A DNA stretch of 34,369 bases from Bacteroidales bacterium (GCA_024709145.1 JANJXG010000116.1:1-34369), one strand, 5' to 3'. Shown: positions 17,485 through 25,950, counted from the first letter of the stretch. The notes: generated by a model not told the origin, from the sequence alone. A program made the numbers and translations.

Positions 17485-18948
17485 ATGAAAAAAACGCACA
17501 TCATTTTTTCGGTGTTTGTCGCCGGCCTGATGTTATCATCTTGTCAAAAACAGGCTTCCCGAACGACAGGATGGAATTACAATGACCCGAAATTCGGAGG
17601 TTTTGAGGTGGCTCAAAGCAAAGAGCAAAAAGTTGGTCCCGGACTCGTTGCCATCGAAGGGGGAACTTTTCTCATGGGAGCCACCCAGGAAGACCTGATG
17701 TTCGAATGGAATAATATTCCCAGAAGGGTAACTGTGGCTTCGTTCTATATGGATGAAACTGAAGTTAGTAACCTCGACTATCTTGAGTATACTTACTGGC
17801 TCAACAGGGTTTACGGGGAAGATTACCCGATGGTAGTTCAGAAAGCATTGCCCGACAGCCTTGTCTGGCGCGATCGCCTGTCATACAATGAGCCGCTTGT
17901 TGAGCTTTATTTCCGCCATCCTTCCTATCATGATTATCCGGTGGTAGGCGTTTCATGGTTGCAAGCCAATGATTACGCCAACTGGCGGACCGACCGTGTG
18001 AATGAATTTTTATTGATTGAGGCCGGAATTCTTGATTTCGACCCTGACCAGAAAAATGAGAATAATTTTAACACCGAAGCTTACCTTGCCGGACAGTATG
18101 AAGGTCTCGTGAAAGATGGAAAGGCCGATCTGGACCCAAATGGATCCGGTATCAGAAATGTCCGTTTCGAAGATGGTCTGATGCTGCCCAAGTACCGGCT
18201 CCCTACTGAAGCTGAATGGGAATATGCAGCTATCGGTCTGGTTGGCAATACCATCAATGAGAGAGTGGTTGAAGGCAGAAAATATCCATGGAACGGCGAT
18301 GGTTTACGAACTGATCACAAAAAATACATGGGTAGTTTCGTTGCCAATTTTAAAAGAGGTCAGGGTGATTATATGGGAGTTGCCGGAAGCCTGAATGATG
18401 GTGCTGCTTTGCCTGCTCCTGTTGGTTCTTATTGGCCGAATGATTATGGTTTGTATAACATGGGTGGCAATGTGGCTGAATGGGTTTTGGATGTATATCG
18501 CCCCTTATCTTTTGAAGATGTCGCTGATTACAGTCCGTTCAGAGGAAATATTTTTGTCAACAAGAAAAGAGATCCTGATGGAAGTATCGCTCAAAAAGAT
18601 AGTCTCGGTCGCCTTCAATATGTTGAAATTACGCCTGAAGAAGCGGCAAACCGGAAAAATTATCGCAGAGGAAATGCCGTCAATTACCGTGACGGAGATT
18701 ACGCTTCGACCATTCAGAACGATTGGTCTAATCTTACCGAAGACCCGAACTCAACTTCGAAAATGTACGATTATGGCGAAACGACTCTTATCTCCGACAA
18801 AGCGAGGGTTTTTAAAGGAGGTTCCTGGGCCGACAGAGCTTATTTTTTAAGTCCGGGAGTGCGTCGTTATCTTGATGAAGATCAGGCTTCAAGCACCATT
18901 GGGTTTAGATGCGCCATGAATAAGGTAGGCAGTTCCATCGGGAAATAG
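17485..18948 (+). CDS. gldJ: Gliding motility/T9SS lipoprotein GldJ (FGE-sulfatase fold)
   Basis: The ATG at 17485 gives a 487-residue lipoprotein with signal peptide and lipobox LSSC (Cys20). The frame also opens at a TTG four codons earlier. After a TGWNYNDPKFGGFEV segment typical of GldJ, the formylglycine-generating-enzyme (SUMF1) fold fills the rest: GGTFLMGATQEDL, VGVSWLQANDYANW, RLPTEAEWEYAA, MGGNVAEWVLD and FKGGSWADRAYFLSPGVRRY, ending GFRCAM. GldJ is a structural component of the T9SS/gliding complex at the periplasmic face of the outer membrane and does not act as a sulfatase-maturing enzyme. GldK/PorK has the same fold, but the N-terminal segment and the neighbouring murF, porU and porV fit GldJ better. 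A strong terminator follows. Confidence 0.85.
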   Translation: MKKTHIIFSVFVAGLMLSSCQKQASRTTGWNYNDPKFGGFEVAQSKEQKVGPGLVAIEGGTFLMGATQEDLMFEWNNIPRRVTVASFYMDETEVSNLDYLEYTYWLNRVYGEDYPMVVQKALPDSLVWRDRLSYNEPLVELYFRHPSYHDYPVVGVSWLQANDYANWRTDRVNEFLLIEAGILDFDPDQKNENNFNTEAYLAGQYEGLVKDGKADLDPNGSGIRNVRFEDGLMLPKYRLPTEAEWEYAAIGLVGNTINERVVEGRKYPWNGDGLRTDHKKYMGSFVANFKRGQGDYMGVAGSLNDGAALPAPVGSYWPNDYGLYNMGGNVAEWVLDVYRPLSFEDVADYSPFRGNIFVNKKRDPDGSIAQKDSLGRLQYVEITPEEAANRKNYRRGNAVNYRDGDYASTIQNDWSNLTEDPNSTSKMYDYGETTLISDKARVFKGGSWADRAYFLSPGVRRYLDEDQASSTIGFRCAMNKVGSSIGK

Positions 18949-18972
18949 CCACTTGGAAAGAATTAAAGGAAG

Positions 18973-19003
18973 GGCTGCCTCAGAAAAGAGGTAGCCTTTT
19001 TTT
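18973..19003 (+). terminator. Rho-independent terminator after gldJ
   Basis: GGCTGCCTC (18973-18981) pairs with GAGGTAGCC (18988-18996), with one G-T wobble and a 6-nt loop, and is followed by seven T. It separates porP-gldJ from murF. Confidence 0.9.
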
Positions 19004-19055
19004 GTTAACAATTTTATAAATCGATATGCAATAACACTCTTATCTCCTTACGGCT

Positions 19056-19063
19056 TATATTTG
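19056..19063 (+). promoter_or_regulatory. -7 promoter box immediately before murF
   Basis: TATATTTG is a perfect TAnnTTTG match and ends 4 nt before the murF ATG (19068). If used, transcription would begin at or next to the start codon. No -33 TTG is evident. Confidence 0.45.
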
Positions 19064-19067
19064 CAAC

Positions 19068-20360
19068 ATGAATGATCTTGAAACAATCTATCAGGCTTTT
19101 TTGAAAAGCACCGGTATCTCAACTGATACGAGACAACTTAATGACGGAAATTTGTTTTTTGCCTTGAAGGGGCCTAATTTTGATGCTAACCAATGGGTAA
19201 TGAAAGCACTTGAAGCGGGCGCTTCTTTTGCGGTGGCCGACGATCCGGCTTTAAAAGGAATTTCAAAGGTGTTTTTTGTTGAGGATGTTTTGGTGTCTCT
19301 TCAGCAACTTGCCTCTATTCACCGCAGCAGAATGAAAGCAACAGTAATTGCTATTACTGGTTCGAACGGCAAAACAACAACCAAAGAATTGATCAACTGT
19401 GTTTTGTCGAAGAAATTCAATACCATCGCTACCAAGGGAAACTTAAACAACCACATTGGGGTACCCCTAACTTTACTGTCCATCTTGCCCGAAACAGAAA
19501 TGGCTGTCATAGAAATGGGTGCAAATCACATGGGTGAAATCCGGCAGTTGTGCCGGATTGCAAAACCTGATTATGGGCTAATTACCAATATTGGTAAGGC
19601 ACATATCGAAGGTTTTGGAAGTTTGACTGGCGTAATCAATGCTAAATCAGAGCTTTATTCCTGGATTGATGATCATGGAAAAATGCTTTTTGTTGATGCA
19701 GACAATGAATTGTTGGAAGGTTTGTCCCAAAACATTCACCGTTTTACCTATGGTGAGTCACTTCAGAGCAATCTGTATGGTGAGCTGGTTGCTGACCAGC
19801 CGTATGTCCATCTGGCGTGGGAATACGGATCTAACCAGTCGGTTGCCGCAACAAAACTCCCGGGGGCTTACAACAGGAGTAATTTACTGGCTGCCATTGC
19901 AGTTGGGAGTTTTTTCGATGTGGAGGCTGATGATATTAACGAGGCTATCAGCAGCTATACTCCTTCAAATAACCGATCACAACTGATCGAGACGAAACAC
20001 AACAAAGTTTTGATGGATGCCTACAATGCCAACCCATCGAGCATGGAAGCTGCCATCCGTAATTTTGAGAAAATGAGGGGTTCCAAAGCTGTTGTTATCA
20101 TTGGTGATATGCTTGAGCTTGGAAGTATCAGTGACGAGGAGCACGCATTGATATTAAAATTACTTACCGATCTGGATTTTGAAAAGGTTATTCTTGTCGG
20201 GCCATTGTTTGGTCGTGTATATGTTGGAGACGACTGGCTGCATTTTGAAAATGCCGAACAGCTGCAACAGCATTTAAAAAGGAATCCAATCCTGGAATCT
20301 GATATCTTGGTCAAAGCCAGCCGGGGTATCAAATTGGAAACCATTTTGCCCTTTCTTTGA
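19068..20360 (+). CDS. murF: UDP-N-acetylmuramoyl-tripeptide--D-alanyl-D-alanine ligase
   Basis: MurF adds D-Ala-D-Ala to the UDP-MurNAc-tripeptide in the cytoplasm, the last soluble step of peptidoglycan precursor synthesis. The 430-residue protein has the Mur ligase domains in order. They are an N-terminal substrate domain with STDTRQLNDGNLFFALKG, the ATP-binding loop ITGSNGKTTTKELI near residue 95, central residues EMGANHMGEI and TNIGKAHIEGFG, and a C-terminal domain with DAYNANPSSM and IIGDMLELG. Length is normal for a MurF that is not fused to alanine racemase, a fusion found in some Bacteroidota. It overlaps anmK by one base (TGATG), so the two are coupled. The adjacency of gldJ and murF is known from other Bacteroidota. 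Confidence 0.95.
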   Translation: MNDLETIYQAFLKSTGISTDTRQLNDGNLFFALKGPNFDANQWVMKALEAGASFAVADDPALKGISKVFFVEDVLVSLQQLASIHRSRMKATVIAITGSNGKTTTKELINCVLSKKFNTIATKGNLNNHIGVPLTLLSILPETEMAVIEMGANHMGEIRQLCRIAKPDYGLITNIGKAHIEGFGSLTGVINAKSELYSWIDDHGKMLFVDADNELLEGLSQNIHRFTYGESLQSNLYGELVADQPYVHLAWEYGSNQSVAATKLPGAYNRSNLLAAIAVGSFFDVEADDINEAISSYTPSNNRSQLIETKHNKVLMDAYNANPSSMEAAIRNFEKMRGSKAVVIIGDMLELGSISDEEHALILKLLTDLDFEKVILVGPLFGRVYVGDDWLHFENAEQLQQHLKRNPILESDILVKASRGIKLETILPFL

Positions 20361-21454
20361 TGATTAAAGAGGAAACAACAACTGTGATCGGACTCATGTC
20401 GGGAACCTCACTGGATGGCCTAGATATGGTTTGTTGCAATTTCAGCACGGAAAACGGACGTTGGCGTTATCAGGTTAAAGCAGCCAAAGAATTGCCTTAC
20501 ACCGCTGAACAACGCGAGGTATTAAGCAAAGCATTCTTTTTCAATGAGCGAAAAATCATGCTGCTGGATGATGCCTTCGGTCAGTTTCTTGGGAATTCAG
20601 TCGTTGATTTTATCCTCGAAAACGAACTTACACCTGCTATCATAGCCTCCCATGGTCACACCATTTTTCATCAACCGGAAAATAAAAAAACCTTGCAGAT
20701 TGGTTCAGGAAAGCGTATTGCAGACCTCACAAAAACAACTACGATTAACAATTTCAGGCAGCTGGATGTTTTAAAGGGCGGGCAAGGTGCACCACTTGTC
20801 CCAATTGGTGATTTGCTGCTTTTTGGTAATTACGAAGTCTGCCTGAATATTGGCGGTATTTGCAATATTTCTTATCAAAGCAACGAGGAGCGTCTTGCCT
20901 GTGACGTTGCACCAGCCAATATGGTATTGAATGCACTTGCTGCAAAAACGGGACTTCCTTATGATCAGGATGGCAGGCTGGCATCAGGCGGAAAGGTTGA
21001 TCCGATATTGCTTTCACAGTTGAATCAATTGGATTATTACGCACTGAACCCTCCCAAATCTCTTGCCAGAGAGTGGGTTGAAAGCCGCATAATGCCAATC
21101 CTGGAAAATTCTGATTTAACCCTAAACGATCAACTGGCAACTTTCTGCGAACACATTGCCCTTCAAATAGCCCTGTCCACAAAACATTTGAAACAAGGAA
21201 AGATGCTGGTAACGGGCGGAGGTGCTTTTAATACATATCTAATCAACAGGATACGAGAATATTCAATCCATAGGATTGTGATTCCTGATCCGGAAACAGT
21301 GCGGATGAAAGAGGCCATCGTTTTTGCATTTATCGGCTTGTTACGCTGGCGAAACGAAATAAATTGCCTTAAAAGTGTAACAGGTGCTGCTTCTGACAGC
21401 AGCACGGGGGATATTTATCTTGCTCCGGGACAAGAAAGCATACTAAAAAATTGA
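20360..21454 (+). CDS. anmK: Anhydro-N-acetylmuramic acid kinase
   Basis: AnmK phosphorylates and hydrolyses 1,6-anhydro-MurNAc to MurNAc-6-phosphate, recycling cell-wall fragments. The 364-residue protein begins with the phosphate-binding motif GLMSGTSLDGLDMV. It continues with IASHGHTIFHQP, LKGGQGAPLVPIGD, LNIGGICNIS and DVAPANMVLNALA, then VTGGGAFNTYLI in the C-terminal lobe and EAIVFAFIGLL. All are hallmark ASKHA-fold motifs of this family. The ATG at 20360 overlaps the murF stop by one base; a TTG one codon earlier is less likely. Pairing with murF joins peptidoglycan synthesis and recycling in one transcript. Confidence 0.94.
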   Translation: MIKEETTTVIGLMSGTSLDGLDMVCCNFSTENGRWRYQVKAAKELPYTAEQREVLSKAFFFNERKIMLLDDAFGQFLGNSVVDFILENELTPAIIASHGHTIFHQPENKKTLQIGSGKRIADLTKTTTINNFRQLDVLKGGQGAPLVPIGDLLLFGNYEVCLNIGGICNISYQSNEERLACDVAPANMVLNALAAKTGLPYDQDGRLASGGKVDPILLSQLNQLDYYALNPPKSLAREWVESRIMPILENSDLTLNDQLATFCEHIALQIALSTKHLKQGKMLVTGGGAFNTYLINRIREYSIHRIVIPDPETVRMKEAIVFAFIGLLRWRNEINCLKSVTGAASDSSTGDIYLAPGQESILKN

Positions 21455-21459
21455 AACTT

Positions 21460-21473
21460 CAGTTTATAAACTG
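21460..21473. promoter_or_regulatory. Perfect 14-bp palindrome between anmK and exbB
   Basis: CAGTTTATAAACTG is self-complementary and lies 5 bp after the anmK stop and 22 bp before the exbB ATG. It could be an operator or a weak hairpin; no T-run follows, so a terminator is unlikely. Confidence 0.3.
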
Positions 21474-21495
21474 TTAAAAACTTAATCGAAATAAA

Positions 21496-22191
21496 ATGTT
21501 TTACTCCCTGCTTTTGCAAGTTCAGACAGTTGCCAACGACCTCGCTACTGTGACTCAAAAAAACGAAATCAGCCTATCAGTGTTTGATTTGGCTGTCAAA
21601 GGAGGTTGGATCATGGTTGTGTTGGCTGTATTTTCTGTCATTACCGTCTATATTTTTGTCGAAAGATACCTGACCATCTCCAAAGCGTCGGTGGTTGATA
21701 AACACTTTATGAATAACATCCGTGAATACATCCATGCCGGCAAACTTGATGCTGCAATGGTTTTGTGCAGAAATACTGAAGGTCCGAATGCCAGAATGGT
21801 AGAAAAAGGTCTGGCACGCATCGGTAAACCCTTAAATGACATTAATACAGCTATCGAAAACGTTGGAAAGCTTGAGGTTAGCAAACTCGAAAAAGGTGTG
21901 GCCGGTCTTGCTACCATTGCCGGCGCTGCTCCCATGCTTGGTTTTCTGGGTACAGTGATTGGGATGATCAAAGCTTTTTATGATATGTCAATGGCAGGCA
22001 ACAACATTGACATTGCCCTGTTGTCGAGTGGAATTTATCAGGCGATGATCACGACCGTAGGAGGACTTATTGTGGGAATTCTGGCTTACATTTTTTACAA
22101 CATCCTTGTTTCCCGCATCGAAAAAGTTGTTTACCTGCTCGAAGCCAAAGCAACTGAATTCATGGACGTTTTGCATGAACCTGCCCGCTAA
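21496..22191 (+). CDS. exbB: MotA/TolQ/ExbB proton channel family protein
   Basis: This 231-residue inner membrane protein has three hydrophobic segments: residues about 36-55 (GGWIMVVLAVFSVITVYIFV), about 140-165 (AGLATIAGAAPMLGFLGTVI) and about 178-205 (SGIYQAMITTVGGLIVGILA). The second and third contain the conserved GFLGTVxGMIxAF and TTVGLxVGI-type signatures of ExbB/TolQ. With ExbD it forms the proton-driven motor that powers TonB, or TolA-like envelope tasks. The next two genes, exbD and a TonB-like gene, follow at 11 bp and with a 4-bp overlap, so the three form one operon. Confidence 0.92.
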   Translation: MFYSLLLQVQTVANDLATVTQKNEISLSVFDLAVKGGWIMVVLAVFSVITVYIFVERYLTISKASVVDKHFMNNIREYIHAGKLDAAMVLCRNTEGPNARMVEKGLARIGKPLNDINTAIENVGKLEVSKLEKGVAGLATIAGAAPMLGFLGTVIGMIKAFYDMSMAGNNIDIALLSSGIYQAMITTVGGLIVGILAYIFYNILVSRIEKVVYLLEAKATEFMDVLHEPAR

Positions 22192-22202
22192 CACTTGAAA
22201 AA

Positions 22203-22616
22203 ATGGCTATTCACACAAGAAATAAACTTAATGTCAGTTTCAGCATGGCGTCCATGTCGGATTTGGTATTCCTTTTGCTGATTTTTTTCATGCTGACTTC
22301 AACGTTGATTGCACCTAACGCCATCAAACTTTTGCTCCCATCAAGTAACAGTAAAACAATGGCAAAACAAACAGTGACGGTATACATTAATGAGGGTTTT
22401 CAGTTTTTTGTTGAGGAACGTCCATCCAGCGAGAGCGGATTAATAGCAGATTTGCAGTCGGTGCTACAGGCTCAGAAGGAAGGTACAGTCGTGGTTCGGT
22501 CAGATAAAACTGTTCCGGTTCAATATATTGTCAGTGTCATCGATGCTATCAATGAGTTGAATGAAAAATCGCAGTCATCCTACAAAGTTATTTTAGCCAC
22601 TTCACCCAAAAAATGA
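22203..22616 (+). CDS. exbD: ExbD/TolR family biopolymer transport protein
   Basis: A 137-residue protein with one N-terminal membrane helix (about residues 18-38, LVFLLLIFFMLTSTLI). The helix is preceded by the conserved SMASMSDLVF, whose Asp is the essential proton-carrying residue of the ExbD/TolR family. The periplasmic domain contains VVVRSDKTVPVQYIVSVIDA, which matches the RADxxVxYxxVVxVMD-type segment of ExbD. It works with ExbB as stator of the TonB motor. Its stop overlaps the start of the following TonB-like gene. Confidence 0.92.
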   Translation: MAIHTRNKLNVSFSMASMSDLVFLLLIFFMLTSTLIAPNAIKLLLPSSNSKTMAKQTVTVYINEGFQFFVEERPSSESGLIADLQSVLQAQKEGTVVVRSDKTVPVQYIVSVIDAINELNEKSQSSYKVILATSPKK

Positions 22617-23437
22617 TGCAGCTGCAGAATAAAAACCGGATTAAAGGTATCATAGCCAGTATTTTGGTACATATCCTACTGCTGTTGGCACTTTTTTTTC
22701 TGGCTTTAACAACCCCGCTTCCATTGCCTGAAGAGGAGGGTGTGGAAGTTGATCTTGGTTATTCAAACCAGGGTGTTGGTGAGGTGCAGCCTGAATCAGC
22801 TGGTGGAGCACCACAGTTAAAACAGCTGGAAGCTCCGCCTCCATCTGCTGCAGAAGATGAGTTTTTGACACAGCAAACCGAGGAGGCGCCTTCTATAGCG
22901 GAACAGCCAAAACCAAAACCAGAAAAGAAAAAAGAAGTGAAACCAAGGGTGGAAAAGCATCCTCCGCAGGAAACAACCGAAGCAAAGGTTGAACCGACGC
23001 CTCCTCAACCAAAAGTGGACCAGCGGGCTTTGTTCAAGGGCTCGGGCGATCAAGGCGGGAATGCAGGTTCCGAAGGAATTACCGGTCAGGCAGGAGATCA
23101 GGGTAAGCCTGACGGGCTTAAAAATGTCCGTCGTTACGACGGCCAGGGCGGTCAGGGCGATGGCCCATCCTACAGTCTTGGCGGACGCGGTGCTGTGAAG
23201 CTTGCGCAACCAAAGGCGAATTTCAGAGAGCAGGGGGATGTGGTTGTGGATATTTGGGTTGATCGCAAAGGATTGGTTAAAAGGGCGGAAGTAAACCTTC
23301 GCGGAACGACTGTTTTAGATGTTAACCTGAGAAAAATTGCTGTGAACGCGGCCCTCAGCTCCACTTTTTCGGCAGATGACGCAGCCGCTGATTTACAAAA
23401 AGGTACAATTACCTATACTTTTATCATTGGAAATTAA
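22613..23437 (+). CDS. TonB-family energy transducer protein
   Basis: This 274-residue protein has a single N-terminal membrane helix (about residues 12-34, GIIASILVHILLLLALFFLA). A long proline/lysine/glutamate-rich linker follows (about 85-135, including KPKPEKKKEVKPR), then a glycine- and glutamine-rich stretch. The C-terminal domain (about 190-274) carries FREQGDVVVDIWVDRKGLVK. This is the standard TonB layout: the helix contacts ExbB/ExbD, the linker spans the periplasm, and the C-terminus touches outer membrane receptors. TolA-like cell-envelope function is an alternative. The C-terminal domain lacks the classical YP motif region, so the family is clear but not the partner. The start overlaps exbD by 4 bp. 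Confidence 0.8.
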   Translation: MMQLQNKNRIKGIIASILVHILLLLALFFLALTTPLPLPEEEGVEVDLGYSNQGVGEVQPESAGGAPQLKQLEAPPPSAAEDEFLTQQTEEAPSIAEQPKPKPEKKKEVKPRVEKHPPQETTEAKVEPTPPQPKVDQRALFKGSGDQGGNAGSEGITGQAGDQGKPDGLKNVRRYDGQGGQGDGPSYSLGGRGAVKLAQPKANFREQGDVVVDIWVDRKGLVKRAEVNLRGTTVLDVNLRKIAVNAALSSTFSADDAAADLQKGTITYTFIIGN

Positions 23438-23463
23438 CCTGGCTGATACACCCCATTAAAAAA

Positions 23464-24750
23464 ATGAATTACGACGAGACCCTGAAATGGATGTTTGATA
23501 AGCTTCCGATGTACCAACGAATAGGAGGGGCTGCCTACAAAGCTGATCTCACTAACACTTTACTGTTTACTGATTACCTTGGTCATCCCGAAAATGGGTT
23601 CAGATCGGTTCACATTGCCGGGACAAACGGAAAAGGGTCGGTTTCACATATGTTGGCATCGGTGTTAGCAGAGGCGGGTTACAAAACCGGCCTGTACACA
23701 TCGCCTCACCTGCGTGATTTTCGTGAAAGAATCAGAATCAACGGCCAAATGATTAGTCAGGAAGCTGTGATTGATTTCATCGAAAAACATAAACAGAAAT
23801 GCGAAGAAATTCAGCTTTCATTTTTTGAAATGACTGTTGGCATGGCTTTTAGCTGGTTTGCCGAACAGAAAGTGGATGTTGCTGTAATTGAGACCGGAAT
23901 GGGAGGAAGACTCGATTCTACCAATGTAATTCAGCCTTTGTTGAGTATTATAACCAATATAGGCCTGGATCACACTCAATACCTTGGAAATAGCCTGGCT
24001 GAAATTGCCACTGAAAAAGCCGGAATTATCAAAAAAGGTATTCCGGTTGTGATTGGTCAGACCCAACCCGAAACAAAGTCTGTTTTTGAAGTGAAAGCCC
24101 TTGAAAATGATGCTTCAATCTATTTTGCAGACCGGATTTTTGATGCCAACAGATTGCAAACATCTGATCAGCAGATTCAACTTTTTGACGTTTGGAAGGA
24201 TTCCAATATGTTTTTGGAACGACTTGAGTTGCCTTTGCTGGGTCACTACCAACAAAAAAACGTGGTCACCACCAGTTGTGCTCTCTCGTTACTGCAAAAA
24301 GACCTTCAAATATCCGGGAAAGACATCCGTTACGGCCTTGAGGCGGTGGTCCGCAACACCGGTTTGACCGGCCGCTGGCAGGTGATTAGCCGCAATCCTC
24401 TTGCCATTGCTGACACCGGACACAATGTAGATGGTATCAAAGAAGTAGTATTTCAACTTCGGTTGATGCAATTCAACCAGCTTCATTTTGTTTTGGGAAT
24501 GGTGAATGATAAATCGATCGATGAGATGCTGCAGTTGCTTCCTCGACATGCAGTCTATTATTATTGCAAAGCCGACATTCCACGTGGCCTTGATGCCGGT
24601 GTCCTTGCTGACAAAGCCTTCGAAATCGGCTTGAGAGGCAGGGTTTATGATTCGGTTAGGGGTGCTTATTTCAGTGCACTTAATGCCGCCAGACCCGACG
24701 ACCTTGTCTTTGTTGGTGGAAGCACGTTTGTTGTGGCTGAAGTGGTGTAA
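23464..24750 (+). CDS. folC: Bifunctional folylpolyglutamate synthase/dihydrofolate synthase
   Basis: FolC adds glutamate to dihydropteroate and then to folates in the cytoplasm, with ATP. The 428-residue protein shows the Mur-ligase-like ATP-binding loop HIAGTNGKGSVSHMLAS near residue 60, followed by GLYTSPHLRDFRERIR. Later motifs are ETGMGGRLDSTNV, ITNIGLDHTQYLG and EKAGIIKKG, and the C-terminal domain contains TGRWQVI and DTGHNVDGI. Length is normal for the family. It follows the TonB-like gene by 26 bp without a visible terminator, so it may be part of that transcript. Confidence 0.95.
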   Translation: MNYDETLKWMFDKLPMYQRIGGAAYKADLTNTLLFTDYLGHPENGFRSVHIAGTNGKGSVSHMLASVLAEAGYKTGLYTSPHLRDFRERIRINGQMISQEAVIDFIEKHKQKCEEIQLSFFEMTVGMAFSWFAEQKVDVAVIETGMGGRLDSTNVIQPLLSIITNIGLDHTQYLGNSLAEIATEKAGIIKKGIPVVIGQTQPETKSVFEVKALENDASIYFADRIFDANRLQTSDQQIQLFDVWKDSNMFLERLELPLLGHYQQKNVVTTSCALSLLQKDLQISGKDIRYGLEAVVRNTGLTGRWQVISRNPLAIADTGHNVDGIKEVVFQLRLMQFNQLHFVLGMVNDKSIDEMLQLLPRHAVYYYCKADIPRGLDAGVLADKAFEIGLRGRVYDSVRGAYFSALNAARPDDLVFVGGSTFVVAEVV

Positions 24751-24831
24751 AAAATATAACTAATTGATTCAAATTATGTTAAGAAATTGAAAAATGATTT
24801 GAATATAGCTGTTTACAAACTTAATTTGATT

Positions 24832-24839
24832 TATTTTTG
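24832..24839 (+). promoter_or_regulatory. -7 promoter box before the CoA-binding protein gene
   Basis: TATTTTTG matches TAnnTTTG and ends 16 nt before the ATG at 24856. No clear -33 TTG is visible. Confidence 0.4.
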
Positions 24840-24855
24840 AAAAAAAATCTACCCT

Positions 24856-25308
24856 ATGAAAGCAAATCTGAATCAAATTGAGTCGTTTCTCACCAATCGT
24901 AAAATCGCCCTTGTCGGTGTCAGCAGAACGAAATCAAAGTTTGGCAATGAGGTTTTCAAACAATTGCTAGGTAAAGGTTATGAAGTCGTTCCTGTGCACA
25001 GGGAAATGACTGAATTTGAAGGCCATGCCTGTTTCGGGTCCATCGAATCCTTGCCTGATGATGTGAGTGCTATTTGCTTGGTTGTGCCAAAAACCGAAAC
25101 AGATGCCTTGTTACAAGCGGCACTCAACAGGGGTATCAGGCAGATATGGGTACAGCAAATGTCGGAAACATCATTTACAAATCAACTTGCTGCTCAATCC
25201 GGCGCCAACATCGTTTTGGGTAGGTGCATTTTTATGTACACCTCGCCTGAAGGTTTTCACCGGTTTCACCAGCGACTAAGCAAGATTTTTGGAACTTATG
25301 CCCACTGA
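24856..25308 (+). CDS. CoA-binding domain (YccU-like) protein
   Basis: This 150-residue protein is a single Rossmann-type CoA-binding domain. Evidence: the opening strand and loop IALVGVSRTKSKFGNEVFKQ, then LGKGYEVVPVHREM, FGSIESLPDDVSAICLVVPK, and a closing GIRQIWVQQMSE segment. It resembles stand-alone domains related to succinyl-CoA synthetase alpha subunits, often found in bacteria as YccU/COG1832-type proteins. Its role is not known with confidence. It has no signal peptide. It ends 6 bp before the convergent acyltransferase stop. Confidence 0.8.
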   Translation: MKANLNQIESFLTNRKIALVGVSRTKSKFGNEVFKQLLGKGYEVVPVHREMTEFEGHACFGSIESLPDDVSAICLVVPKTETDALLQAALNRGIRQIWVQQMSETSFTNQLAAQSGANIVLGRCIFMYTSPEGFHRFHQRLSKIFGTYAH

Positions 25309-25314
25309 TTATTC

Positions 25315-25878
25315 TTAAGTGCGGGTGTTTTCAGGGCTTAAATTGAATAGCAAAGGGTTTTTAGCTGTCTTTGTTTTGTAAAAAGCCTCGATAATTTTGA
25401 AATCTTCCTCAAAATTTCCTGAAGGATAAAGAACAGGTCCGAAGCCTCCTTTTTTATTTTTATAATCAACAAATCCAAGGACAATAGGAACATTTGCTTT
25501 TAGAGCAATATAGTAAAAACCACGTTTCCAATTTGTTACAAGCTTTCTTGTGCCTTCGGGGGTAATAATTACGTTCAACACACTGTAATCATCAAACAAT
25601 GCTGCCACCTGATCAACAAGGTTGGTGTTTTTGTGTCTGTCAACAGGGATTCCGCCCATTCGCTTCACCAAAAATCCCAATGGATGCTCAAAAGCTTCTT
25701 TTTTAATCAGGAATTTTACCGGAACACCGAGCGACCAATAAGCCAGCCTTCCAATTACAAAATCCCAGTTGCTTGTATGTGGAGCGGCTGTTATCACGCA
25801 TTTTTTGATGTCAGGCGGGATGTTGCCAATGATTTCCCATCCGATGGATTTCATGATAAATCGAGAAAATCTTTTCAT
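25315..25878 (-). CDS. Lysophospholipid acyltransferase family protein (PlsC-like)
   Basis: This 187-residue protein has the catalytic HX4D motif of glycerophospholipid acyltransferases as HTSNWD (His34, Asp39). It also has GGIPVDR (block II) and the substrate-binding PEGTR (Glu108), all in the usual order. Such enzymes transfer an acyl chain to a lyso-phospholipid or glycerol-phosphate at the inner membrane. The start was taken as the ATG at 25878. A TTG at 25896 is in frame but lies inside the -7 box TACTTTTG (minus strand 25901-25894) and so would not be transcribed. The gene is short compared with E. coli PlsC, as is common for this subfamily. Confidence 0.88.
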   Translation of the reverse strand: MKRFSRFIMKSIGWEIIGNIPPDIKKCVITAAPHTSNWDFVIGRLAYWSLGVPVKFLIKKEAFEHPLGFLVKRMGGIPVDRHKNTNLVDQVAALFDDYSVLNVIITPEGTRKLVTNWKRGFYYIALKANVPIVLGFVDYKNKKGGFGPVLYPSGNFEEDFKIIEAFYKTKTAKNPLLFNLSPENTRT

Positions 25879-25893
25879 AACCTCTGTTTGCGG

Positions 25894-25901
25894 CAAAAGT
25901 A
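25894..25901 (-). promoter_or_regulatory. -7 promoter box for the acyltransferase gene
   Basis: CAAAAGTA on the plus strand reads TACTTTTG on the minus strand, a TAnnTTTG match, 15 nt before the ATG at 25878. Confidence 0.45.
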
Positions 25902-25950
25902 AAAAGTTTTACGAAACATCGCGGCGTTTACTGTTTTTCAGGCTGGACCG

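Noticed and set aside
17485-18948. Identity as PorK/GldK instead of GldJ, because porP precedes it as in the P. gingivalis porP-porK-porL-porM-porN order
   Set aside because: No porL, porM or porN follows, the gene is followed by murF, and the TGWNYNDP segment and the porU/porV neighbours fit GldJ.
22817-23209. Minus-strand frame of 130 codons opposite the TonB-like gene
   Set aside because: It is antisense to the Pro/Lys/Glu-rich linker, has low-complexity Phe/Trp-rich sequence and no recognizable family. It is a compositional shadow.
23438-23463. Possible terminator between the TonB-like gene and folC
   Set aside because: No hairpin with a T-run is visible in these 26 bases, so read-through is assumed.
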